64,000 nucleotides of DNA from Bradyrhizobium vignae (GCF_004114425.1 NZ_RDQF01000005.1:1-64000), one strand, 5' to 3'. Positions 18,112-26,556 are shown, numbered from the stretch's first letter. Numbers and translations: made by a program. The notes: generated by a model from the letters alone, not told the origin.

Positions 18112-18193
18112 TTTTGCATTTTTGAATGCAAAATTTGGAATTTTCAAGCTATAACTTACAAATAAATGCGTATAAGTTCACTTTTGCATTCAA
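18112..18193. promoter_or_regulatory. operator-like inverted repeats in the divergent promoter region
   Basis: Within the AT-rich 116 bp between the crotonase gene and the GntR-type gene, TTGAATGCAAAA occurs at 18122-18133 and its exact reverse complement TTTTGCATTCAA at 18182-18193. The first copy is also part of a palindrome, TTTTGCATT-4 bp-AATGCAAAA, at 18112-18133. FadR/GntR-type regulators bind short palindromes of this kind next to their own genes. Autoregulation and control of the catabolic operon by the adjacent regulator is therefore likely, but inferred. Confidence 0.65.
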
Positions 18194-18208
18194 ATTGAGC
18201 TCGGACCC

Positions 18209-18874
18209 ATGCTTCACGAGGAAGTCGTCGGCCGCATCCGCGCCATCCTACTCGACGGCGAAATCCCCCCGGGTGCGAGGATTCCGGAGCGCGAGCTGTG
18301 CGAGCGGCTCGAGATTTCGCGCACGCCGCTGCGCGAGGCGCTCAAGGTGCTGGCGGCGGAAGGGCTCGTGCAGCTGCTGCCGCATCGCGGCTCGCGCGCA
18401 GCAAAACTGACCGACAAGGACATGCGCGACCTGTTCGAGGTCTGCCAGGGCCTGGAGGCCCTCGCCGGCGAGCTCGCCTGCGAGCGCATCACGGACGCCG
18501 AGATCGACGCGATCGCCACGGCCCATGCGGCCATGGTGCAGCATTATCGCGACGGCGACCTGATCCAGTACTATCGCGGCAACCGCGCCATTCACGAAGC
18601 CATCGTCACCGCAGCCGGAAATCCCGTGCTCGCGGGGCTTTACACCTCGGTGACCGCGCGCATCCGGCGGGCGCGCTACGTCACGCCGATGACGCCGCAG
18701 CGCTGGGCATTCGCGGTGAAGGAGCATGAGGCGATCCTCAACGCGCTTCAGCGCCGCGACGGCGTCGGCCTCGCCCACATCCTGCGTGCGCATCTGCGTC
18801 ACAAGCGCGAAGAGGTTCTACAGGCGGGCTTTGCCGAGACCGAGGGCGGCGATCTTACGCTGCGTATCGCGTGA
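18209..18874 (+). CDS. GntR-family transcriptional regulator, FCD (FadR-type) subfamily
   Basis: A 221-residue DNA-binding regulator. The winged helix-turn-helix fills residues 1-70 (ARIPERELCERLEISRTPLREALKVLAAEGLVQLLPHRG). The helical FCD ligand-binding domain follows, with metal-ligand-type residues in FEVCQGLEALAGELA, NRAIHEAIVTAAGNP and HLRHKREEV. FCD regulators usually respond to carboxylic acids or sugars acids and repress a neighbouring catabolic operon. The divergent TTT/CoA-transferase operon is the obvious target. Confidence 0.93.
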   Translation: MLHEEVVGRIRAILLDGEIPPGARIPERELCERLEISRTPLREALKVLAAEGLVQLLPHRGSRAAKLTDKDMRDLFEVCQGLEALAGELACERITDAEIDAIATAHAAMVQHYRDGDLIQYYRGNRAIHEAIVTAAGNPVLAGLYTSVTARIRRARYVTPMTPQRWAFAVKEHEAILNALQRRDGVGLAHILRAHLRHKREEVLQAGFAETEGGDLTLRIA

Positions 18875-18878
18875 GGTG

Positions 18879-19319
18879 CTATCCCCCGGGCTCCGTCAGT
18901 TCGAACGAGCCCTCGGGTGGACTGTCGCCGAAGACCTCGACCAGACGAAAACGCTCGCACATCAGCATCATGTCATCGCTATATCGTCCGAGCCTGCCGA
19001 AATAGGACTGATGGGCGCGGCGCCAATAGGCCAAGCTCCGGTCGCCTTCTCCTTCCTCATGCGCAAACGCTGCGTCGACCTCGTTGAAGCGCCGATACGT
19101 CACGTCGACGGATTCGATGACGCAACGCGGCTCTCCTCGGCCGTCGAGCACGACCCAGCGCTCACCGGGCGTGGAGGTGTTCGGCTCGTCTTCGGTGCTG
19201 CACGTCGCGGTCTTGATGCCCTTGATGACGAGCTCGACCAGTTCATCCGCCAGCGCGGGGCTGTCGCCGAACGCGAAGGTTCGGAGATGTCGATATGGTT
19301 CGGGGATCCGCTTGCCCAT
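18879..19319 (-). CDS. ASCH-domain protein
   Basis: A 146-residue protein of the ASCH superfamily, a PUA-like beta-barrel fold proposed to bind RNA or nucleotides. Visible features are the N-terminal FAFGDSPALADELVELVIKG, then IKTATCSTED, GERWVVLDGRGEPRCVIES, and the C-terminal helix-strand with YFGRLGRYSDDMMLMCERF. Some relatives are amidohydrolases acting on modified nucleosides. The ATG at 19319 starts the conserved part. It ends only 4 bp from the stop of the convergent GntR-type gene. Its role here is unknown. Confidence 0.8.
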   Translation of the reverse strand: MGKRIPEPYRHLRTFAFGDSPALADELVELVIKGIKTATCSTEDEPNTSTPGERWVVLDGRGEPRCVIESVDVTYRRFNEVDAAFAHEEGEGDRSLAYWRRAHQSYFGRLGRYSDDMMLMCERFRLVEVFGDSPPEGSFELTEPGG

Positions 19320-19397
19320 GCTCTTCGCATCCCATGTTGCCTGCGCCAAGGCGTCCCCGAAAAGCAACCGAAGCCGATCGCATCTGGAAAACGCGGC

Positions 19398-20117
19398 CTA
19401 GCAGCCCAATCTATCGGCGATGCCGCCAAAGTCCTTTGCAACGATGTCCCAATTGCCGGTCGCCTCGAAATCGACCTTCTGCAAGGGACCGTATTCGGTT
19501 GGTCGCGCCACGAAGGCAGTCTTCAGCCCGTACTTCTGCGCGGCAGCGAGATCGCCGTTGTGGGCGGCGACCATCATCACCTCTTCCGGCTTGAGGCACA
19601 GCAGACGGGCGGCGCCGAGATAGGTCTCGGGATCAGGCTTGTAGTGCTCGAATAGCTCGGCCGACATGATGAGGTCCCACGGGAGCCCTGCAAACTTCGC
19701 CATGTTGGTGAGCAGCGCCACGTTGCCGTTCGAGAGCGGCGCGATCACGAATTTGGATTTCAGCCGCTTGAGGCCGGCGACGCTGTCGGGCCAGGGATGC
19801 AGGCGGTGCCAGCCCTTGGTGAGATAATCGAGATCGGCCTCGGTGAGGCCCTTGATTTCGAGTTTCTCGACCAGCTTCTCCAGCGAGCGGCGGTGCAGAT
19901 CGTCGAGCATGACGTAGCCGCGTTCCGGGTGCTTGCGCACATCATCCATGGACGCGACGTACATGCCGCGCCAGCCGTCGACCAGCGCGGTCCAGTCGGT
20001 GGCGATGCCGCGCTGTTTGCCCCACCACATGAAGTCGCTGATCAGGCTGGTGCGCCAGTCGACCACGGTGCCGAACACGTCGAAGACCAGGGCTTTGACG
20101 GCGGAGAGATCGGACAT
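19398..20117 (-). CDS. haloacid dehalogenase type II (HAD superfamily)
   Basis: A 239-residue HAD hydrolase. Motif I is FDVFGTVVDW with the nucleophile Asp, motif II is APLSNGN, motif III is HYKPDPE, and motif IV is MVAAHNGDLAAA. The order and spacing match L-2-haloacid dehalogenases, which release halide from 2-haloalkanoic acids. Many close relatives are not proven dehalogenases, so the activity may be on another small acid or phosphate ester. A palindromic repeat lies just upstream, between this gene and glpX. Confidence 0.85.
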   Translation of the reverse strand: MSDLSAVKALVFDVFGTVVDWRTSLISDFMWWGKQRGIATDWTALVDGWRGMYVASMDDVRKHPERGYVMLDDLHRRSLEKLVEKLEIKGLTEADLDYLTKGWHRLHPWPDSVAGLKRLKSKFVIAPLSNGNVALLTNMAKFAGLPWDLIMSAELFEHYKPDPETYLGAARLLCLKPEEVMMVAAHNGDLAAAQKYGLKTAFVARPTEYGPLQKVDFEATGNWDIVAKDFGGIADRLGC

Positions 20118-20144
20118 GTGCGCTTCCCATTTGTTCTTATCATT

Positions 20145-20252
20145 GTCATTCCGGGCGATGGGTCCGCGCCACGCACGGCCCTGAGAACCCGGAATCTCGC
20201 GCTGTCATCTCTGGATTCCGGGTTCGACGCCTTCGCGTCGCCCCGGAATGAC
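20145..20252. repeat. palindromic intergenic repeat, copy B
   Basis: Second copy of the element at 1822-1912. It has the outer arms GTCATTCCGGG (20145-20155) and CCCCGGAATGAC (20241-20252) and the same inner arms GAACCCGGAAT/ATTCCGGGTTC. The two copies agree closely over the right half, with changes that tend to keep the stems paired (for example GAGGC..GCCTC versus GACGC..GCGTC). The left segment differs and is longer here. It lies between glpX and the HAD gene. Confidence 0.85.
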
Positions 20253-20260
20253 AGCAAACA

Positions 20261-21262
20261 TCAATCCAGATGGAACTTCGCCAGCTCGCGATGCTCGGCC
20301 TTGATGTAGCGCACGGTGCCGGTGACGGAGCGCATCACCACCGTCTCGGTCTCGATCACGCCGTCCTTGCGGAATTTGACGCCCGAGAGCAGCGAGCCCG
20401 TGGTGACGCCGGTGGCGGCGAACAGGCAGTCGCCGCGCGCCATGTCCTCGATGCCGTAGATCATCTTGGGGTCGTTGACGCCCATCTTGGCGGCGCGCTC
20501 GCGCTTCTCGTCGGAGTCGAGGATGAGGCGGCACTGCATCTGGCCCCCGATGCAGCGCAGCGCCACGGCCGCGAGCACGCCTTCCGGCGCACCGCCGGTG
20601 CCGAGATACATGTCGACGCCGGTGTTGTCGGGGTCGGCGCAGTGGATCACGCCGGCAACATCGCCGTCGGTGATGAGGCGCACCGCAGCGCCGGTCGAGC
20701 GCACGCTCGCGATGATATCGGCATGGCGCGGACGGTCGAGCACGAGCACGGTGATGCCTTCCGGCTTGACGCCCTTGGCCTTGGCGAGGCGGCGGACGTT
20801 GTCGGCAGGCGAAGCGTCGAGATCCACGACGCCCTTGTCGTAACCGGGTCCGATCGCGAGCTTCTGCATGTAGACGTCGGGGGCGTGCAGCAGCGTGCCG
20901 CCATCGGCCATCGCCATGGTCGCGATCGCGCCCGGCATGTTCTTGGCGCACAGCGTGGTGCCTTCGAGCGGGTCGACCGCGATATCGACCTGGGGACCGG
21001 CATTCATACCGACCTTCTCGCCGATGAAGAGCATCGGCGCCTCGTCGCGCTCGCCTTCGCCGATCACGATGGTGCCTTCGATCGGCAGCTTGTTGAGCTC
21101 GCGGCGCATGGCGTCGACGGCGGCCTGGTCAGCCTGCTTCTCGTTGCCGTGCCCGCGCAACCGCGCCGACGACACCGCCGCCCGCTCCGTCACCCGCACA
21201 ATCTCCAGCGTGAGGATGCGCTCGAGCAACGCGTGCGGCGGGACTGAAATATGGGTCGACAT
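20261..21262 (-). CDS. glpX: fructose-1,6-bisphosphatase class II
   Basis: Hydrolyses fructose-1,6-bisphosphate (and in some bacteria sedoheptulose-1,7-bisphosphate) in gluconeogenesis and the Calvin cycle. The 333-residue product has the GlpX metal and substrate motifs IGEGERDEAPML, VDPLEGTTLCAKN, and MADGGTLLHAPDVYMQK. The ATG at 21262 is fixed by AAGGAG seven bases upstream. It follows hom on the same strand after 161 bp, and that gap contains a perfect palindrome and a degenerate repeat, so it may have its own promoter. Confidence 0.95.
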   Translation of the reverse strand: MSTHISVPPHALLERILTLEIVRVTERAAVSSARLRGHGNEKQADQAAVDAMRRELNKLPIEGTIVIGEGERDEAPMLFIGEKVGMNAGPQVDIAVDPLEGTTLCAKNMPGAIATMAMADGGTLLHAPDVYMQKLAIGPGYDKGVVDLDASPADNVRRLAKAKGVKPEGITVLVLDRPRHADIIASVRSTGAAVRLITDGDVAGVIHCADPDNTGVDMYLGTGGAPEGVLAAVALRCIGGQMQCRLILDSDEKRERAAKMGVNDPKMIYGIEDMARGDCLFAATGVTTGSLLSGVKFRKDGVIETETVVMRSVTGTVRYIKAEHRELAKFHLD

Positions 21263-21327
21263 CGGCTTACTCCTTCGAAACGGTTTGGGACAGACATCTC
21301 TGCCCGCATCAACTCTCAACGCCCGGT

Positions 21328-21343
21328 GTTCGTTCGAACGAAC
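21328..21343. promoter_or_regulatory. perfect 16-bp palindrome upstream of glpX, operator candidate
   Basis: GTTCGTTCGAACGAAC is its own reverse complement and lies 66 bp upstream of the glpX start codon, in the gap after hom. This is a typical place and size for a dimeric repressor or activator site. No regulator gene is adjacent, so the protein that binds is unknown. Confidence 0.5.
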
Positions 21344-21356
21344 GCCTTTTAGTTCG

Positions 21357-21426
21357 AGCATGCTCTTTTCCGGAAAACCGCTTCACACTTTGCGCTAGCG
21401 CGGCCCTCCGGGTCCCAGCATGCTCA
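21357..21426. repeat. degenerate rhizobial-type intergenic repeat
   Basis: The segment contains TTTTCCGGAAAACCGCTTCA, the core of a short dispersed element that I associate with intergenic DNA of rhizobia and Bradyrhizobium. It is bordered by the direct copies AGCATGCTC at 21357-21365 and 21418-21426. The expected closing half of the palindrome is not intact. The right end overlaps the stop codon region of hom. Confidence 0.45.
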
Positions 21427-22740
21427 GTTCTTCTCGATCCGGATCACCTGCGGCCGTCCGCTGATGACCTTGTCCTTCTGCACGGCGGCGAGTGCACGAC
21501 GTACGGCGTCCTCATGCGTGGCATAGGTGATCAGGATGACGGGCACCGGGACCGCCTTGCCATTCGCCGGCGCAGCGCCGCCGTTGGGATGACGCTGCAC
21601 GATCGACTCGATCGAAATCTTCTGCTCTGCAAGCCGGGTCGCGATCGCAGCCGCGGTGCCGGGGAAATCGCGCGCGAGCAGGCGGATGTAATAACCACCC
21701 TCGTGCCGCTCCATCGGCGCCTTCTTGGTGTCGCGCAGCTGCGATATCGGCCGGCCGAACGGATTGGCGCGGATGCCGCGCGCGACATCGGCGATATCGG
21801 CGACCACCGCGGATGCGGTCGCTGCGCCTCCGGCACCGGGGCCGACCAGCGTGATCGGTGGAATGCCCTCGCCATCGATCGTGACCGCATTGGTGACACC
21901 CATCACCTGCGCGATCGAGGAGGATTTGGGAACCATGGTTGGATGCACGCGCTGCTCGATGCCCTTGGCGGTGCGAACCGCAACGCCGAGCAGCTTGACG
22001 CGGTAACCGAGATCGGCGGCGGCGCGCAGATCTTCCGGCGCGATGGACGAGATGCCTTCGACATACACGGCGCTTTGAGCAACTTTCGTGCCGAAGGCGA
22101 GGCTGGCGAGAATGGCGAGCTTCTGCGCGGTGTCGTGGCCGTCGACGTCGAAGGACGGATCGGCCTCGGCATAACCGAGCCGCTGCGCGTCCTTGAGGCA
22201 TTCGGCGAAGGAAAGCCCCTCCTGCTCCATCCGGGTCAGGATGTAATTGCAGGTGCCGTTGAGGATGCCGTAGACGCGGTTGATGCCGGTTCCGGCCAGA
22301 CCTTCGCGCAACGTCTTGATGACCGGGATCGCTGCGCCGACGGCTGCCTCGAAATTCAGCGCCCCGCCGTGCTTTTCAGCCGCCTTGGCGAGCTTGAGGC
22401 CGTGCTTGGCCAGCAGCGCCTTGTTGGCGGTGACGACCGACTTGCCGGCGCCCAGCGCGGCGTCCACCGCCGACAGCGCCGGATCGCCGGCGCCGCCCAT
22501 CAGCTCGACGAAGCAATCGATCTCGGGATGAGTGGCGAGCGCCATCGGATCCTTGGCCCATTCGACGCCGCGCAGGTCGATGCCGCGATTCTTCGCCTTC
22601 GAGCGCGCAGTGACGGCGACGACGCGGATGCCGCGGCCGCTGCGGCCCGCGAGCACGCGCGCCTGCGTTTCAATCAATCGGACAACTTCGGCGCCCACGG
22701 TGCCGAGCCCCGCTATGCCCACTTTCAGGGGTGCAACCAT
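21424..22740 (-). CDS. hom: homoserine dehydrogenase
   Basis: Reduces aspartate semialdehyde to homoserine, the branch point to threonine and methionine, in the cytoplasm. The 438-residue protein has the NAD(P)-binding motif VGIAGLGTVGAEVV, the central NKALLAKHG and GGALNFEAAVGAAIPVIKTL, the YGILNGTCNYILT signature, and a C-terminal ACT domain (about residue 350 onward, GGYYIRLLARDFPGTAAAIA) for feedback control by threonine. It starts 29 bp after the aminotransferase gene ends, so the two are very likely co-transcribed. Confidence 0.97.
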   Translation of the reverse strand: MVAPLKVGIAGLGTVGAEVVRLIETQARVLAGRSGRGIRVVAVTARSKAKNRGIDLRGVEWAKDPMALATHPEIDCFVELMGGAGDPALSAVDAALGAGKSVVTANKALLAKHGLKLAKAAEKHGGALNFEAAVGAAIPVIKTLREGLAGTGINRVYGILNGTCNYILTRMEQEGLSFAECLKDAQRLGYAEADPSFDVDGHDTAQKLAILASLAFGTKVAQSAVYVEGISSIAPEDLRAAADLGYRVKLLGVAVRTAKGIEQRVHPTMVPKSSSIAQVMGVTNAVTIDGEGIPPITLVGPGAGGAATASAVVADIADVARGIRANPFGRPISQLRDTKKAPMERHEGGYYIRLLARDFPGTAAAIATRLAEQKISIESIVQRHPNGGAAPANGKAVPVPVILITYATHEDAVRRALAAVQKDKVISGRPQVIRIEKN

Positions 22741-22769
22741 GATGTCTTAGAAAACCTGCCGAAGAGAAC

Positions 22770-23990
22770 TCAACGCCGATTGGCGAGCGGAACGACGTTG
22801 TGCAACGTTTCGATGCCGCTTTCAAGGAAGCGGCGCACGCCGCGCGCGGCCTGCCTGATCCGTTGCTCGTTTTCCACCATGGCGATGCGGACATATCCTT
22901 CACCATGCTCGCCGAAGCCGACGCCGGGCGAGACCGCAACGCCGGACTTCTCCACCATCAGGGTCGCGAACTGCATGCTGCCGATGCTGCGGAACGCTTC
23001 CGGCAGCGGCACCCAGGCGAACATCGAGGCCTCCGGCGGCGGAATCTCCCAGCCGGCGCGGCCGAACGATTCCACCAGCGCGTCGCGGCGCTTGCGGTAA
23101 GTGTCGCGCATTTCCTTGATGCAATCGTCCGGGCCGTTCAGCGCAGCCGTCGCCGCGACCTGGACCGGCGTGAACGCGCCGTAGTCGAGGTAGGATTTGA
23201 CGCGGGCGAGCGCCGCGATCACGCGCTCATTGCCGACGGCAAAGCCCATGCGCCAGCCGGCCATCGAATAGGTCTTCGACATCGAGGTGAACTCGACGGT
23301 GCAGTCCATCGCGCCCGGCACCTGCAGCACCGAGGGCGGCGGGTTGTTCTCGTCGAAATAGACTTCGGCATAAGCGAGATCGGACAGGATCAGAATCTCG
23401 TGCTTCTTCGCGAAGGCGACGAGGTCCTTGTAGAAGTCGAGGCTCGCGACATAGGCGGTCGGGTTCGAGGGATAGCAGACAACGAGCGCCAGCGGCTTCG
23501 GGATCGAGTGGATGATCGCCCGCTCCGCCGCCTCGAAGAATTGCGGCGTCGGCTCCGATGGCACCGAGCGGATCACGCCGCCCGCCATCAAAAAGCCGAA
23601 CGCATGAATCGGGTAACTCGGGTTCGGACAGAGGATGACATCGCCGGGCGCGGTGATCGCCTGCGCCACGTTGGCAAAACCCTCCTTCGAGCCGAGCGTC
23701 GCCACCACCTGGGTGTCGGGGTTCAGCTTCACACCGAAGCGGCGGGCGTAGTAGGCGGCCTGGGCCCTGCGCAGTCCGGGGATGCCGCGCGAGGCCGAGT
23801 AGCGGTCGGTGCGCGGCTTGCCGAGGGTCTCCTTCAGCTTCTCCAGCACATGAGGCGGAGCAGGCAGGTCCGGATTGCCCATGCCGAGGTCGATGATGTC
23901 GGCGCCGGCATTCCGCGCAGCCGCCTTGGCCCGGTTGACCTGCTCGAACACGTAAGGCGGAAGGCGGCGAATGCGGTAAAATTCTTCCAT
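22770..23990 (-). CDS. class I/II aminotransferase, AlaC / LL-diaminopimelate-aminotransferase-like
   Basis: A 406-residue PLP-dependent aminotransferase. The PLP lysine lies in TSMSKTYSMAGWRMGFAVGN, and the cofactor-binding Asp and Tyr are in LILSDLAYAEVYF. The N-terminal MEEFYRIRRLPPYVFEQVNR and LGMGNPDLP match AlaC-type alanine transaminases and the similar DapL-like group. Both names are used for close relatives and cannot be separated by eye. Co-transcription with hom favours a role in aspartate-family or alanine metabolism. I set the start at the ATG at 23990 because earlier codons do not resemble the family. Confidence 0.9.
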   Translation of the reverse strand: MEEFYRIRRLPPYVFEQVNRAKAAARNAGADIIDLGMGNPDLPAPPHVLEKLKETLGKPRTDRYSASRGIPGLRRAQAAYYARRFGVKLNPDTQVVATLGSKEGFANVAQAITAPGDVILCPNPSYPIHAFGFLMAGGVIRSVPSEPTPQFFEAAERAIIHSIPKPLALVVCYPSNPTAYVASLDFYKDLVAFAKKHEILILSDLAYAEVYFDENNPPPSVLQVPGAMDCTVEFTSMSKTYSMAGWRMGFAVGNERVIAALARVKSYLDYGAFTPVQVAATAALNGPDDCIKEMRDTYRKRRDALVESFGRAGWEIPPPEASMFAWVPLPEAFRSIGSMQFATLMVEKSGVAVSPGVGFGEHGEGYVRIAMVENEQRIRQAARGVRRFLESGIETLHNVVPLANRR

Positions 23991-24217
23991 GGCTCTCTGG
24001 GCTCCGGGCAACCGGTCAGGACAGAATCGACAGGCCACGAGGGCCATTCCAAAAGGCGTTCAGGATCATCGCGAAAATCACTCAAAATCAAATACTTAGA
24101 GCAATCGTCGACGACGAAGACTGAAGTCGTTCGCCCTGACTCTTGGCTGAACCGAGGTCTTTTAGCACGGCAAAGCGGAGGCGCCAGCGATTACGTTGCC
24201 CGTCTCCCGTCACGGGC

Positions 24218-24493
24218 CTATTTGGCGTCCTTGGCGGCCACAGCCTGGCGATCGCGTGCGGCGGCGAGCTCGGCCTCGATCTTGGCGCGCTGCTCCGGCG
24301 GGATGATCGCCTGGTCGCGATCCGGCGGCAGATCATGCACCGGCAGATAGGTGCCGGACTCCCTGGCATGCGGCTGCGCATCGGTGGGCGTCAGATCCGC
24401 GAGCTGGCTCGAACACCCGCCCAGCGCGAGCGCCCCGATCAACAGCGCGCCGCGGATCGACAGCGTCTTTTGCAGGTCCCATAACGCCAACAC
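24218..24493 (-). CDS. small lipoprotein of unknown function
   Basis: A 91-residue protein with a type II signal peptide: a hydrophobic stretch GALLIGALALGGC with the lipobox LALGGC, so Cys27 should be lipidated and the protein anchored in the envelope. The mature part is short and polar, with a helical C-terminal tail (EQRAKIEAELAAARDRQAVA). No domain is recognised. It lies divergent from phaC and upstream of the aminotransferase-hom pair. From memory, small lipoproteins of this type occur widely in Bradyrhizobium-like genomes. Confidence 0.7.
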   Translation of the reverse strand: MLALWDLQKTLSIRGALLIGALALGGCSSQLADLTPTDAQPHARESGTYLPVHDLPPDRDQAIIPPEQRAKIEAELAAARDRQAVAAKDAK

Positions 24494-24747
24494 TTGGGAA
24501 ATCCCCTACTCGTCCCAAAGCACGGCCCCGGGCAACCTTACCCCAAGACCGAACCCAAGCTCAAACCATTGCTGCCCAAATGGCGTGAGCGAGAAAATAG
24601 CCCGGCGCTACCAAGCCGAGCGGTGCGGCTTGATTGTGACGGAACCAAGAAGATTTGTCGCAGTGCAACACATCTTCGAGAGTGTTTAACGTCAAACATG
24701 CGAGCTTCGCGGTGACGAATACGGAATGAATCGTTACTGTTCTGCTC

Positions 24748-26556
24748 ATGAGTATGGCCACGACCGACACGCCGAAACCCGAGACGAAGTTCGATGCGGA
24801 AGCCTTCGCGATGAATGTCGCGCGGGCGATGGAGAGCGGCGGCAAGGCGCTCGCCGCTTACCTCAAGCCGCGCGAGAGCGGCGAGGTGCAGGATCGCCCG
24901 CCAGCCGAGCTTGCCGAGGTGGTCAAGACCTTCACGTCGGTCGCCGAATATTGGCTGTCGGATACGTCCCGCTCCTCCGATCTGCGGACCAAGCTCGCGA
25001 AGGACTATCTCGACCTCTGGGGCTCGGCGGTGCGACGTATGGCCGGTCAGGACGCCGACCCCGCGATCGCACCCTCGCCGCGCGACAAGCGCTTTGCCGA
25101 TCCGGAATGGAAATCGAACCAGTTCTTCGATTTCGTCATGCAGCTCTATCTGCTCACGACCAAATGGGCGCAGGAGCTGGTGCGCGATGCTGAAGGGCTA
25201 GATCCGCACACCCGCCGCAAGGCCGAGTTCTATGTCCAGCAGGTCACCAATGCGCTCTCGCCATCGAACTTCGTGCTGACCAATCCCGAGGTGCTGCGCG
25301 AGACGGTGGCATCCAGCGGCGAGAACCTCGCGCGCGGCCTCAAGATGCTGGCCGAGGACATCGCGGCCGGCAAGGGCATGCTGAAGATCCGCCAGTCCAA
25401 TCCGGACAATCTCGTCGTCGGCGTCAACATGGCGACGACCCCGGGCAAGGTGATCTACCAGAACGAGATGATGCAACTGATCCAGTACACGCCGACGACG
25501 GAGAAGGTGCTGCGCACACCGCTCCTGATCGTGCCGCCCTGGATCAACAAGTTCTACATCCTCGATCTCAAACCGGAGAAATCCTACATCAAGTGGTGCG
25601 TCGACCAGGGCATCACCGTGTTCGTGATCTCATGGGTCAATCCCGACAAGCGGCTCGGCAACAAGGGCTGGGAAGACTACATGAAGGAAGGCCTGCTCAC
25701 GGCGATGGACGTGATCGAGAAGGTCACCGGCGAGATGAAGGTGCATACCGCCGGCTATTGCGTCGGCGGCACCATGCTCGCGACCACGCTGGCCTGGCTC
25801 GCCGAGAAGCGCCGTCAGCGCGTGTCGTCCGCGACGTTCTTCGCCGCCCAGGTCGACTTCACCCATGCCGGCGATCTCCTCGTGTTCGTCGACGAGGAGC
25901 AGATCGCAGCGCTCGAGCAGGACATGAAGACGGCCGGCGTGCTCGAAGGCTCGAAGATGGCGATGGCCTTCAACATGCTGCGCTCCAACGATCTGATCTG
26001 GTCCTATGTCGTCAGCAACTATTTGAAGGGCCAGCAGCCGAGCGCGTTCGACCTGTTGCACTGGAATTCCGATGCGACGCGCATGACCCAGGCGAACCAT
26101 TCCTATTATTTGCGCAACTGCTATCTGGAGAACCGGCTGTCGACCGGCACGATGGTGCTCGACAACACCCTGCTCGATCTCTCCAAGGTCAAGGTGCCCG
26201 TCTACAATCTCGCCACCCGGGAGGATCACATCGCCCCCGCTGAATCGGTGCTGTACGGCTCGCAGTTTTTCGGCGGTCCGGTGAAGTACGTGTTGTCGGG
26301 CTCGGGTCACATCGCGGGCGTGGTCAATCCGCCGGCCTCGAACAAGTACCAGTACTGGACCAACGACAACATCAAGGACGTCAACGTCGCGCAGTGGATG
26401 AAGGGCGCCGTGGAGCACAAGGGCTCGTGGTGGCCGGACTGGCGGGAGTGGCTGGGCCGACTCGATCCCGAAGAAGTCCCGGCGCGCGCGGTCGGCAGCG
26501 ACGCATTCCCACCGATCGAGGACGCACCCGGCAGCTATGTCAGAGTTCGCGCATAG
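24748..26556 (+). CDS. phaC: class I poly(3-hydroxyalkanoate) synthase PhaC
   Basis: Polymerises (R)-3-hydroxyacyl-CoA, mainly hydroxybutyryl-CoA, into storage granules. The 602-residue length fits class I. The N-terminal PhaC_N region covers about residues 85-255. The alpha/beta hydrolase part contains the lipase-like box GYCVGGT with the catalytic Cys, the Asp in TREDHIAP, and the His in GSGHIAGVVNPP. The start could be the ATG at 24748 or the one two codons later. No phaA or phaB lies adjacent. The 254 bp upstream must hold its promoter, divergent from the lipoprotein gene. Confidence 0.96.
   Translation: MSMATTDTPKPETKFDAEAFAMNVARAMESGGKALAAYLKPRESGEVQDRPPAELAEVVKTFTSVAEYWLSDTSRSSDLRTKLAKDYLDLWGSAVRRMAGQDADPAIAPSPRDKRFADPEWKSNQFFDFVMQLYLLTTKWAQELVRDAEGLDPHTRRKAEFYVQQVTNALSPSNFVLTNPEVLRETVASSGENLARGLKMLAEDIAAGKGMLKIRQSNPDNLVVGVNMATTPGKVIYQNEMMQLIQYTPTTEKVLRTPLLIVPPWINKFYILDLKPEKSYIKWCVDQGITVFVISWVNPDKRLGNKGWEDYMKEGLLTAMDVIEKVTGEMKVHTAGYCVGGTMLATTLAWLAEKRRQRVSSATFFAAQVDFTHAGDLLVFVDEEQIAALEQDMKTAGVLEGSKMAMAFNMLRSNDLIWSYVVSNYLKGQQPSAFDLLHWNSDATRMTQANHSYYLRNCYLENRLSTGTMVLDNTLLDLSKVKVPVYNLATREDHIAPAESVLYGSQFFGGPVKYVLSGSGHIAGVVNPPASNKYQYWTNDNIKDVNVAQWMKGAVEHKGSWWPDWREWLGRLDPEEVPARAVGSDAFPPIEDAPGSYVRVRA

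Noticed and set aside
16302-18125. A 607-codon open frame opposite the CoA-transferase and crotonase genes
   Set aside because: It is an antisense shadow of two well-recognised genes and has no protein-like domain or start context.
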